A DNA stretch of 48,025 bases, from assembly GCF_000265075.1 (NCBI RefSeq), contig NZ_AJYA01000026.1, positions 7,257 to 55,281 on the forward strand, given 5' to 3'. The translations under genes and the position numbers were made by a program. The notes under the pieces were generated by a model that did not search any database, had not been told where the DNA came from, and was given only the letters and a program-made list of their open reading frames with translations. Position 1 is the first letter of the stretch. Each line of letters starts with the position of its first letter. The DNA is from Nitritalea halalkaliphila LW7. GTDB lineage: Bacteria; Bacteroidota; Bacteroidia; Cytophagales; Cyclobacteriaceae. Shown here in pieces: positions 26,384 to 35,078 of the stretch.

Positions 26384-27091
26384 TCACATCATGCGGCGCA
26401 ACTCGTTACTCTTGCGGTAGGCAACAGATATCTCTTCCCCGTTGATGAGCTTTAAAAAGTGATCCTGCCGGTCCCAAGTTACGACCTTATTAATGTTTAC
26501 CACAAACTTGTTATGAATGCGCAGAAAATCTTTCGGCGAGAGCTTTTCGAGCAGCTGTCCGAGGTTTTTGGAGGCGAGGAGCGGCTCATGCCCTTCCCTG
26601 TGCACTTCGGTGTAACTTCCATTCGCCTTTAGGTAGAGGATTTCTTTCGTCTGAACGAAGTGAATCTGATTCTCCATGTGGATGGATAAAATATTCTCAT
26701 TCTTGATTTGGTCCTCTTTTTTGGGCTCCACGAAATCAAGAAATTTCTCCAGGCAGGCTTTGAAGTTGCTGCCGATAATCGGTTTTAAGAGATAGTCAAA
26801 AGGCCGTACCTTGTTAATCGTTTCGATGGCATAGTCCTTATGGGCAGTTGTAAACACCACAGAAAAGTCTGGGTCTTTAATGGTTTCGAACAGCTCGATT
26901 CCTGTTTTTCCGGGCATCTGGATGTCCATAAATACAAGGTCGGGCTTTTTTTTCGTGATCACTGGGATGGCTTCATCTACAGAACCACAGGTGCCAATAA
27001 GTTGAAACTTGTCATCACCATACTGTTCGAGAAGGCTGGCCAAATATTCTTGGGCGTGGACCTCATCATCCACAATCAATGTTTTAATCAT
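26384..27091 (-). CDS. LytTR-family response regulator
   Basis: 235-residue DNA-binding response regulator. The receiver domain has D8-D9, the phospho-acceptor D56 in LVFMDIQMPGKTGIEL, and K103 in YLLKPIIG. The LytTR DNA-binding domain starts near residue 130 (IHMENQIHFVQTKEILYLKA, then NGSYTEVHREGHEPLLASKN) and ends with FLRIHNKFVVNINKVVTWDR. Its partner sensor kinase is not in the window. It lies between the two halves of the glycan locus, so it may control it; this is positional inference only. Confidence 0.93.
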   Translation of the reverse strand: MIKTLIVDDEVHAQEYLASLLEQYGDDKFQLIGTCGSVDEAIPVITKKKPDLVFMDIQMPGKTGIELFETIKDPDFSVVFTTAHKDYAIETINKVRPFDYLLKPIIGSNFKACLEKFLDFVEPKKEDQIKNENILSIHMENQIHFVQTKEILYLKANGSYTEVHREGHEPLLASKNLGQLLEKLSPKDFLRIHNKFVVNINKVVTWDRQDHFLKLINGEEISVAYRKSNELRRMM

Positions 27092-27263
27092 GTCCTAAAA
27101 TAGAAAAAAAACGGTTTACTCAACAGCTTTTTTCGGTCAAATGATAAAATTCTATCTGAGTGGATACTCGGAAAATCGACTTTTCCTGCTTGTAGGGGCA
27201 TATGCGCTTATTTTTTCTTAGGTATTTTCGTGAAGTCGAATCGCATCCAAATGACCTGCTGAT

Positions 27264-27722
27264 TTAGCCATGCATTCTGCGCCGAAGAAAGTAGCGTGAA
27301 CCTTGGTAAACTAAAAAGTAAAATAGAAGAGAAACAGGCGCTGCGATCAGCAACCAAGCCCCAAGGGCGACGAAAATGCGCTCGGAAAGCACTTGAAAAA
27401 CGGCTCGAGGTCCTTCCCCAAGTAAAACCTGTAAGCCTTCCCAGTCTAATGGGAGTGGAGGTAGGCCCATCATCCCCTCGCCAACACGAATAAAAAACAA
27501 AATCCCCAGCAGTTGAACAGGAGTCAAAACATAGCTGAAACCCATTGCCAGAGGCAAATTCAAACGAAACTTGACGATAAAGAAAGTCAACAGCAGCGTA
27601 ACGGGTCCTATTAGCGGGATCGTACTGATGAATAAGGTAATGCTTAAACAAAGCGCCAGCTCTTTAGGGCCAAGACCCTGTTGGAAAAAAGGTAAAATGA
27701 GCTGCTTTAATTTGCGCAACAT
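27264..27722 (-). CDS. DUF2062 family membrane protein
   Basis: 152-residue protein starting at ATG 27722 (MLRKLKQLILPFFQQGLGPK); a longer TTG start at 27746 is less likely. Signature DUF2062 blocks are PKELALCLSITLFISTIPLI and LPLAMGFSYVLTPVQLLGIL. Three to four membrane segments are visible. The family is small, of unknown biochemistry, and is often found next to glycosyltransferases. It follows the pyruvyl transferase gene by 75 bases on the same strand and may be the last gene of that operon. The 172-base gap to the LytTR gene shows nothing clear. Confidence 0.78.
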   Translation of the reverse strand: MLRKLKQLILPFFQQGLGPKELALCLSITLFISTIPLIGPVTLLLTFFIVKFRLNLPLAMGFSYVLTPVQLLGILFFIRVGEGMMGLPPLPLDWEGLQVLLGEGPRAVFQVLSERIFVALGAWLLIAAPVSLLFYFLVYQGSRYFLRRRMHG

Positions 27723-27797
27723 AACACGGCGGGCTTGGAGTCGCAAAATAAACCGGAGAAAGAGCCTGAAAGTTTCCCTTCCTCCGGCTGTCCACGC

Positions 27798-29021
27798 TTA
27801 CTGCTCAAAGATGTCAAAAACGGGGCGGTTCGTATTTTTTAGTGCTTCTACCGTACGGCGGATATGATCGCTCAGCTCGGCATGGCGGCCCAAGCCTTCT
27901 TCCACCTTTTTCAAGATGAAACTGGCCTCCATCTCCTTATCTTCGATCACGAAACTTTCCATCTGAAAGAGTTTAAAGAGCTCTCGGTACTTGTGCGACC
28001 ACGAAATCGCTAGCGAGGGAATGCCTAAGCTCAGCGCAAAGACCAGCGTGTGAAAGCGGGAAGCGATCACATAGTGACAGGTTTTGATAACCGCTTTGAT
28101 CTCCTCCGCGCTGCGGTACCCTTTTATGCGGTAAATCTTTTCCGGCTCAGGAGTCAAGTCATGCAGCAGCTGGCAGAGGAAGGCATCGTCCTTCTGTGGT
28201 GCCCCGGGAGGACGGATTTCATTGGGCACCAGCAGCACCTCGTACTGTGTTCGGAGTGAAGAAATCAGCGCTAACAAGGTCTGCACATACGGGTTTTGGC
28301 CATCGGCCTTTCCCATCCGCTCCAGCACGCGCATATTCGGCGAAAGGGCCAGAAGAGGCTTGCCAGAGGCCTTTATCGTTGCTAATTCTGGTAGCACCGT
28401 CGCTGGGTCAAGGGTCGGGACAGGGAAGTGAAAGGCGATGTCCGGCATAAGCGGAATTTCCTCGAGTGGGCGCTCCAGCAGTTCCGCCACATAGGCCCTG
28501 GACTGATCATCGCGGGCATAAAAGCCATCTGCGGACTCCAGCATGCGCCGGCAGTTTTGGCGCACCGCCTCCTCCTTAAACCCTCCCCATGCCTGGGGCA
28601 TAAAGTAATAGGGAATGCCCTTTGGCTTGCAGTAATCGATGATCAGTTGCGTTTCGAGTGGTTGCTGATAGCCTCGTTTATCGCCATAGGCGAAACCACT
28701 CGCATCGATCACCATGCGAAGCTGCTTGATTTTTTTGATGCTTTGCATCGGGCTATAGTCGGCATAGGGCTTGGTTTTTAGCTTCAAGCTGGACTTCACC
28801 TTGCCCTCCACGCGGCTGATGAGGTGGAGCAGACCGGAGCTGGAAACGTAATGCGGTACGAAGCCCTGTCGTTCGGCGATCTCCTTTTCCTCCGCATGGC
28901 AAATGACATGGAGGGAAGCCTCAGGATCCTGCTGGCGGATAAAATGCGCCACCGTTTTCATCATGGCCTCGGCGCCTTTGTTGATAAAATTCGTTCCGAC
29001 GATTAAATAGGCATCTTTCAT
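27798..29021 (-). CDS. Polysaccharide pyruvyl transferase family protein
   Basis: 407-residue cytoplasmic enzyme of the CsaB/WcaK pyruvyl transferase family, which adds pyruvate ketals from phosphoenolpyruvate to sugars and gives the polymer negative charge. Family features are the N-terminal YLIVGTNFINKGAEAMMKTV (glycine-rich, NxGxEA), LRMVIDASGFAYGDKRGYQQ, YYFMPQAWGGF, and in the C-terminal half HYVIASRFHTLVFALSLGIP with the conserved S-R-F-H, then WSHKYRELFKLF. It overlaps the flippase stop by ATGA (29018-29021). The substrate sugar is unknown. Confidence 0.87.
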   Translation of the reverse strand: MKDAYLIVGTNFINKGAEAMMKTVAHFIRQQDPEASLHVICHAEEKEIAERQGFVPHYVSSSGLLHLISRVEGKVKSSLKLKTKPYADYSPMQSIKKIKQLRMVIDASGFAYGDKRGYQQPLETQLIIDYCKPKGIPYYFMPQAWGGFKEEAVRQNCRRMLESADGFYARDDQSRAYVAELLERPLEEIPLMPDIAFHFPVPTLDPATVLPELATIKASGKPLLALSPNMRVLERMGKADGQNPYVQTLLALISSLRTQYEVLLVPNEIRPPGAPQKDDAFLCQLLHDLTPEPEKIYRIKGYRSAEEIKAVIKTCHYVIASRFHTLVFALSLGIPSLAISWSHKYRELFKLFQMESFVIEDKEMEASFILKKVEEGLGRHAELSDHIRRTVEALKNTNRPVFDIFEQ

Positions 29022-30471
29022 GGTTTTTTCTTAATGGATTTAGCGATGGTGAGGAGTTCTTTTAGTCGGGGCCGCAGGGGCGGCAAAAGGGCCCAAAGCC
29101 CCAAGTAGCTCAGTCCAAAACTGAGTAGCCCAGTGCCCAGCTGGAGCCAAAGGGAATCAACCGCCAGGCTGCGCAGGGCCATATAATTCATGCCTGCCGC
29201 AAAAAGGGCGGTGCTGGCCGGCGCCAAAATACTCCGTAGAAATTGACCGACGGTCACAGGTGTTTTAGCAAAACAGTAGTACAGCGAAGGAATGAGGATC
29301 AGGTAGTTGGCGATCGCATACGCGATAGCGATTCCACTTAGCCCGAAGCGAATTCCGATGACGAAGGCAAGCGTGACCACGATGGCATTAGCCAAGCCCC
29401 AGTAGAAATACCGGGTGCTTAGGCCACTGGAAATCATGACCATCCCACGAGTGGAGGCCACGGGCTGTATAAAGGCAGTGATGGCCAGCAGCTGGAAGAT
29501 TCCGATGGCTTCTACCCACTGTGCTCCCAGTGAAAGTAGGATAAGTGCCTCTGCATTTACCAGCAGAAAGAGCGTGATGGGCATGGAGAAAAAGGCCATG
29601 AAAAACAGAAACTGGCTGTAATAATGCCGATAGCGACCAGGCTCTGCGCGCAGGGAGCTCATGGCGGGGATGCCTACGCTATTCAGGGGGTCGCGCAGCT
29701 GGGTGATGGGGAGCATCAGCAGCTGGTAGGCCTTCGAATAAAGTCCCAAAGGCCCCGACCCTAAGTACTTTCCGATGAGGACATTGTCCAGGTTTCGGCT
29801 GAAATAATTGATGATATTAAACCCGGAGATGCCCGCTCCGAAGCCCAGAAAAGATTTTATGCGTGCCGAGGGCCAGTGAAAGTCAGGCCGCCAGCTGCAC
29901 TTTACCCAGAGCAAGGCACAGGTAATCAGGCTATTCAGTGCACTGATAGCTACCAGTGCCCAGTAGCCAGCGCCTAAGTAGGCCATAGCGAGTGCGGGCA
30001 GCAGGCTGAAAAATGCCGCTTGCATCGTGATCGATGAAATCCGCTGAAACTGCATCTGCCGGCTAAGCAGTGCCTGATGCTGCACGGATAGCCCCCTAAA
30101 ATCGCGATTCCGGCATAGGCAAAGGTGATCGGTGCCAGGCGACTTTCTCCATAAAACCAGACCACCAGCGGTGCCGTTCCGGCGATTAAAAGGGCCAGCA
30201 CGATGCTGATGAGCACGTTAAACCAAAAGAGCTCACTGACCAATCTTTGCGTAAGACCATCCTGAGAAATGACCGCCTGCGCGATGCCTAAGTCCTTAAA
30301 TATCAATATAAACCCCGTAAAGGAGGTCACCATGGCCACGATCCCGTAGTCCTCGGGAAGCAGGAGCCGAGCCAGAAAAATCGTCGTGAGCAAGTTCGTG
30401 CTGAAGGAAAAAAGCTGCGCACCGACCGTACGTAAGCCTCCCTTCACGGAGCGCTCCTTCATGTTATCCAT
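29018..30471 (-). CDS. Wzx-type polysaccharide flippase (single-base frame break)
   Basis: Inner-membrane flippase of the MOP/Wzx (RfbX/MVF-like) superfamily that moves lipid-linked repeat units across the membrane. The start MDNMKERSVKGGLRTVGAQL at 30471 matches the usual N-terminus; an upstream ATG at 30534 overlapping the nitroreductase gene is possible. About 12 hydrophobic helices are visible, with RLLLPEDYGIVAMVTSFTGF and FSRNLDNVLIGKYLGSGPLG as family blocks. The frame breaks at a five-C run (30092-30096): GIAILGGLSVQHQALLSRQM is restored by one base, giving about 484 residues, the normal size. The downstream junction is an ATGA overlap. Confidence 0.86.
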
Positions 30472-30517
30472 GAGGTGCCCCCGCTCGAACCACTCTTCGG
30501 GTCGTATGTTCGCCGAC

Positions 30518-31573
30518 TTAGGACCGGAGCTCATTAAAACGCATGAGTTGGTCCGGAGTCTTTTTCTGCGAGTATGGAATACCGCCTTCAGGATCTGCGT
30601 AGCCCACGCCGATAAGCATGAGCGGTCGCTCATCCGGCTTTAGGGGGAGCAGTTCATCCATTTTGCCCTCTAGGTATTCGATATCCGGCCAGTTGATCGT
30701 GACCGAGCTGAGCCCGAGGGTTTCGAGTGCAAGCACAAAGCTCATCGAAGCCAGACCTCCATCCAAGTAAATCACGTGGCGGTCGCGTTCGCTGAGGTAG
30801 GCGCTGAGCCGTCCCACCAAGACCATGATCACGGGAATATTTTTAAAGAAGGGGCGGATACCTGCCGGCAGGGCACCGACTTGGTTCTTTTTCTCCTCTT
30901 CGGTAAAAACATGAAAATAAAAAGGCTGTCGGTTACAGGCCGAGGGGGAGAAGGTGGCAGCGGCCATGGCCTTTTCTAAAAGTTCACGCGGAACCTCCTG
31001 CTGCAGGAAGTAGCGTACGGAGCGGCGCTGCTTGGTCAGACTTAGAAAATCTTCATAAGTAACCTGGCTGCGGTGTGCTTCTTTTCGCTTATAGGGTGCC
31101 GCCTTTACGGGGGATTGCTGGATGGAAAGGGGGTGGTCGCAGGCCACAAACTGCGCATGGAGCGCTTGGATTTCCGCATCGTGCTCTACGGCTTCGAAGT
31201 AGGCCGTCAAGACACTGTACCCCCAGAGTAGCAGCCCTTCATCGATGTCTCCACCGAGGTGGCGGTTTTCACTCAGCGTGATGTAATTTTTAACCGTGTC
31301 GCCGATGTAGTCGCGCGCGAAGGAACGGCGGCGGTTTTTCATAATCAGCCCTTTTTCGAGGCGGTGCACCTGGCGGCGCAAATGGAACGCATTCGGCTGG
31401 TTTGCGCGCAGGGCGCTGAGGTGGAGGAATTTGCCCTCCAGCACCTTCTGGTGCTCACGGGAAAAATCACTCGAGAACAGAAAATAGTAAAGATCGGCCA
31501 GCTTGCGATGCTTGCGCACGATGGGAAGCAGGTAGTTGTTTTGAATCTTGATTTTAAGGTCGTAAAGGCTCAT
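30518..31573 (-). CDS. Nitroreductase-family protein in a glycan locus
   Basis: 351-residue protein whose C-terminal half (about 165-351) is a flavin-dependent nitroreductase fold: LTKQRRSVRYFLQQEVPREL (the typical RRSVR FMN phosphate loop), MAAATFSPSACNRQPFYFHV, LDGGLASMSFVLALETLGLS and RPLMLIGVGYADPEGGIPYS. The first 165 residues are an extra region without a recognised fold (FHLRRQVHRLEKGLIMKNRR). Nitroreductase-like proteins with this extension occur in polysaccharide clusters, where a redox step on a sugar or a carrier is possible but unproved. It lies between the GT4 and flippase genes on the same strand. Confidence 0.85.
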   Translation of the reverse strand: MSLYDLKIKIQNNYLLPIVRKHRKLADLYYFLFSSDFSREHQKVLEGKFLHLSALRANQPNAFHLRRQVHRLEKGLIMKNRRRSFARDYIGDTVKNYITLSENRHLGGDIDEGLLLWGYSVLTAYFEAVEHDAEIQALHAQFVACDHPLSIQQSPVKAAPYKRKEAHRSQVTYEDFLSLTKQRRSVRYFLQQEVPRELLEKAMAAATFSPSACNRQPFYFHVFTEEEKKNQVGALPAGIRPFFKNIPVIMVLVGRLSAYLSERDRHVIYLDGGLASMSFVLALETLGLSSVTINWPDIEYLEGKMDELLPLKPDERPLMLIGVGYADPEGGIPYSQKKTPDQLMRFNELRS

Positions 31574-31623
31574 GGTCTTCAGGTTACGCTATAGGCTGAG
31601 CGCCGCACGCGAGGCGGCTTTCT

Positions 31624-32752
31624 CTAAGGTACAAATTTCATGTAAATGTCTATCATCTTTTGGGCGGTATTTTCCCAGGAAAAGGTCGCGGCCCTTGCTT
31701 TTCCTTTGGCGATGAGGCTTTGGCGCATGCCCTCATCCTCCAGCAGCTGCATCAGCCTTCCGCGATGGAACCGGGAACATGGGGGTTCACGTACAGCGCC
31801 GCATCCCCAGCGATTTCAGGCATGGCGGAGGTGTCACTGCAGATCAGCGGACAGGAAGAGGCCATGGCTTCCAGCATCGGAATACCGAAACTTTCCCGAA
31901 GCGAGGGGTACAGGAAGCAAAGCGCCCCTTGGTACAGGTAGGGGAGCTGTCGATTCGGCAGGTAGCCCGTTAGGTGAATGGCATCTGCCAGCCGGGGATT
32001 TCCGATAAGGGCCAGTTCTTTTCGCAGATAGCCGGCTTCCAGGTCAGGCATGACAAGCTTATAGCTAAGCTTTCCGGCTCTTTCGATGGTATCCAGGGCG
32101 CGCAAGACATTTTTTAGATTTTTTTTCGGATCGGTATTGCCTAGGTAAAGCACATAGCGTTCGGGCAGGCCTTTTTCTTTCAGAAACTGCTGGATCTGCT
32201 CAGGGCGGTGGGAGGCGAAAAAGTGCGCGCTGCAGGCATTATATACGGTACTGACTTTTTCTTCAGGTACGCGTAGGTAATGGCAGATCCGCTCTTTTTC
32301 ATAGGCACTAACGGTTAGTATATGCTGGCACTGCGCGGCCACTTTCGGGACATTCCACCGGCGGTATAGGTTGCCGAGGCGCTGGTACCAAGAGCCCTCG
32401 CTGAGCATCCATTTTTCCAAGTAGATAACATCATGAATGGTCACGATAAGGGGGATTTTACTCCCCGTAGGCCCTGTATTGCTCGTGGTGTGGAGGAGCT
32501 GTACGCCTGTTTCTTTGGCCGCCTGCGGCAAAAGGCGCTGCTCCCACTTGATGTAATTTGCTGGCCCGAGCTGCTGCACGTCGACCTGCCCGTAGGTCTG
32601 CAAGCAGGGATCGGCATCGGGTTGGACGAAGACCTTTGCCCGGAAGGCAGATCTTCACGCCGCTGCATGGCGCGAAGGGCCTCCAAGATGACGATGTCCA
32701 TTCCGTGCTTTTTTGGGCGAAAAATGCGCTGGGCTTCTATTCCGATGTTCAT
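31624..32752 (-). CDS. Glycosyltransferase family 4 (two frame breaks)
   Basis: GT-B glycosyltransferase of about 376 residues when joined. The N-terminus MNIGIEAQRIFRPKKHGMDI is in one frame. Near 32639-32641 one missing G leads into AKVFVQPDADPCLQTYGQVD and on through TIHDVIYLEKW, ILTVSAYEKERICHYL, YVLYLGNTDPKKNLKNVLRA and FLYPSLRESFGIPMLEAMAS (the ExFGxxxxE donor motif). Near 31756 a second missing G leads into LMQLLEDEGMRQSLIAKGKA and WENTAQKMIDIYMKFVP, ending at 31624. Its start overlaps the stop of the GT2 gene by ATGA. A mannosyl- or rhamnosyltransferase is typical, but the donor cannot be set. Confidence 0.82.
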
Positions 32753-33671
32753 GGTAACTGCCAGTTAGCAGCCGCTTTACCGGCTGAGGTGAAATTCCAT
32801 TTGACGCCCTTCCAGTAGGCGGCGGCTTGCTCCTTTTCTCCGTTTTTACGCATCTGTAGGAGGTTTTTCGGTACGGCTACCAAGAGGTAGAAGGCGTACA
32901 TCAGCAGTTTTTGGAGCCGCGGGTATGGCGGCGGAGATAGAGCAAGCGGTTACGGCCATAGTAGAAGGCTTTTAGGGGGGACTGCTTGCCGGTGGACATG
33001 CTTTCCTTATGCCAGACGCGGCTTTTCGGCTCGTACCAGATGCTGAATCCGGCGCGGCTGGCGATGGCGGCATAGTCCATTTCTTCGTAATAAAGGAAGT
33101 ACACCTCCGGCATGGGGCCGATTTTTTCCCAAAGCGCGCGTGAAAACATCATCGCGGCGCCATGGGGGCGGCTGATGGCACGGGCTTCCTCAAACTGCCC
33201 TTCGTCTTGCTCCCCTAGTCCGATGGAGAAGCCCCTGCCACTGATGCTGCTGATGGGGCCAAAGCCGGCGAATTGCAGGGTGTTCGGCGCATCGTAAAAG
33301 TAAATTTTAGGCGATACCATGCCGATAGTGGGGTTTTGCGCGAAGCGCTCCACGAGGGGGAAAAGAAAGTCGGGAGCTACCTCGGTATCATTATTTAACC
33401 AGAGAAAATAGTCTCCGGTGGCCTTTTCCATGCCTGCGTTATTGCCTCCGGCAAAGCCCAGGTTCTGGCCAGTATCTACGTAGATGACTTCCGGAAACTC
33501 CTCGGCTAAGACCGCGCAGGGTTCCTTAGAGCCATTATCCACGAGGATAATTTCCAGGTTCGGGTAATGCTGCGCACGCAGGGAGCACAGGAGCTCGCGC
33601 GTGACGGCGGTGGTGTTAAAGTTGACGGTCACCAGGGAGACCTTCGGAAGTGTTTGTGGTGCTTTCTTCAT
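32749..33671 (-). CDS. Glycosyltransferase family 2, rhamnosyltransferase-like (frame break near the C-terminus)
   Basis: GT2 enzyme of about 307 residues after correction, without membrane helices except a weak one near the end. Motifs are VSLVTVNFNTTAVTRELLCS, LEIILVDNGSKEP, YVDTGQNLGFAGGNNAGMEK, YFLWLNNDTEVAPDF (the D-x-D equivalent) and YFLYYEEMDYAAIASRAGF (ExDxxxR-like), typical of WbbL/rhamnosyltransferase enzymes. The frame appears to stop at 32901 (GSKNC), but one extra A in the coding A-run (plus-strand T run 32908-32912) gives SKKLLMYAFYLLVAVPKNLL and continues to TGA at 32749-32751. That end makes an ATGA overlap with the next gene, supporting the correction. Confidence 0.84.
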
Positions 33672-35076
33672 GGCTGTTGGTGTCGATATCCTCGATAATG
33701 TAGATGGCGGCCAGGTAAATAGAGCATAAGATTTAGGGGAAACTGCCCGAGGATAGGATTGCCATAGGCGGCAAAGGCGATTCCGATAAAGCCTGAATGC
33801 AGGGCCATGAGGTAGTGCTTGAGTACGGGGTCCTGCAGGGAAAAAATCACTGCGAAGCCCTTAAAGATAAAGAATAAAATGATAGCAATGTGCAAGGTGA
33901 GGCCTATCACGCCAGTTTCTGCCCATATTTTCACATACCAGGAGTCGTTAGGAGTCTGGGCTAAAAAGGTGTTCGGGCTAAAGCGCAGCCCCCAGGTGCC
34001 AGAGGTCCCGATTCCACCGCCGAAAGGACGGGTTTTGAGGTAGGCTTTGAACTTTTTTTGGTTCTCCAAGCGGACTTTCAGCGAGGGGTCTTCCGGGTTC
34101 AGGGCGGAGCGCATTCTGCGCAAGGTATAGTTGTCGTTACCGATCGTGGTGTATTTCAGGAAGAAAAAGATTCCTCCGAGCACGATCAGGCCCACAGCCA
34201 CGCTGCGGAAGTTTTTCGTTGCCACGAGGTAGGCCATTGCCGCGCTAGCGGGCACAAAAAGCGCTCCCCGCGTACCGCTAAGTCCCATGGCGTAGAAGCA
34301 AATCAGCGAGGCGACCAGGAAAAGCAGGCGCTTGCGCAGCGCAAATGGCCCCAGCGCCAAAATAATACTCATGATGCCAGCATAGCCCATGGTAGCCCCG
34401 AACTGGCCAGAGTCGGAGAGGAAGGAAAAGGCACGCAAGACGCCCCGAAGCACATGTGTTTTAATCGCCCCCTCCAGCAGCCAAGCCCATTCATAGTTGT
34501 CCAACCCAATAAAAATCTGTTTAAAGCCCCAGAAGGCGGCAGCTACACACCAAATCAAGATGAAATGAGTGAAAAAGTAGATGTCTTCTTTGGTTTTTAC
34601 ATAGAGCAGGATGAGTACCACGGTAAAAAGCTGGTAGAAGGCGACTGCCCGCACAGCATAAAACCAGGCCTCTTTACTGGGCGCTTCGGGGTTAAAAAGC
34701 TCGAGGACAGCAAAGCCTAACCAAATGACGCTCAGATATATCGCGCCATTATTAAGAAGCGTCAGGCGTGGATGACGTGGGCTGACGATGGCGAGGATAA
34801 GGGCGATTACCAACAGGAAATCCACACCTAGGCCCAGGGGCAGGCTGGTCAGGTAGCGGGTGGCGCCATTTACGACGAAGGCCAGGCTCAGCGAAAGATA
34901 AAATCCCCGCAAGGGTTCATCAGGATGTAGTAGAGCAAAAAGAAACTCAGCAGGCCGACGGTCGCTAAAATCACGAAGAGCACTTCCATCTTCAAAATCA
35001 TGAAGGCGGAGCCTAGTGCGAGGAGGATGCCCCCGACCGTAAACGCGATATGGGTCTTGGCCTGCGATACTTGCAT
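33668..35076 (-). CDS. Wzy/O-antigen ligase-type polymerase (frame break near the N-terminus)
   Basis: Polytopic membrane protein, about 469 residues when joined, that polymerises or ligates glycan repeats in the periplasm. The first 55 residues (THIAFTVGGILLALGSAFMI ... YYILMNP) are in a separate frame. One extra C near 34912-34916 gives YYILMNPLRGFYLSLSLAFV and joins the main frame. About 11 helices are visible. The periplasmic loop with TRPFGGGIGTSGTWGLRFSP and TPNDSWYVKIWAETGVIGLT is the Wzy_C/O-antigen ligase signature. The stop overlaps the GT2 start (ATGA). The last residues (PGRHLHYRGYRHQQP) look odd; another single-base error there would give AIYIIEDIDTN instead. Confidence 0.82.
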
Positions 35077-35078
35077 GC

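Noticed and set aside
27208..27651. 147-codon minus-strand frame
   Set aside because: It overlaps the DUF2062 gene in another frame; the DUF2062 frame has clear family motifs and helices, this one does not.
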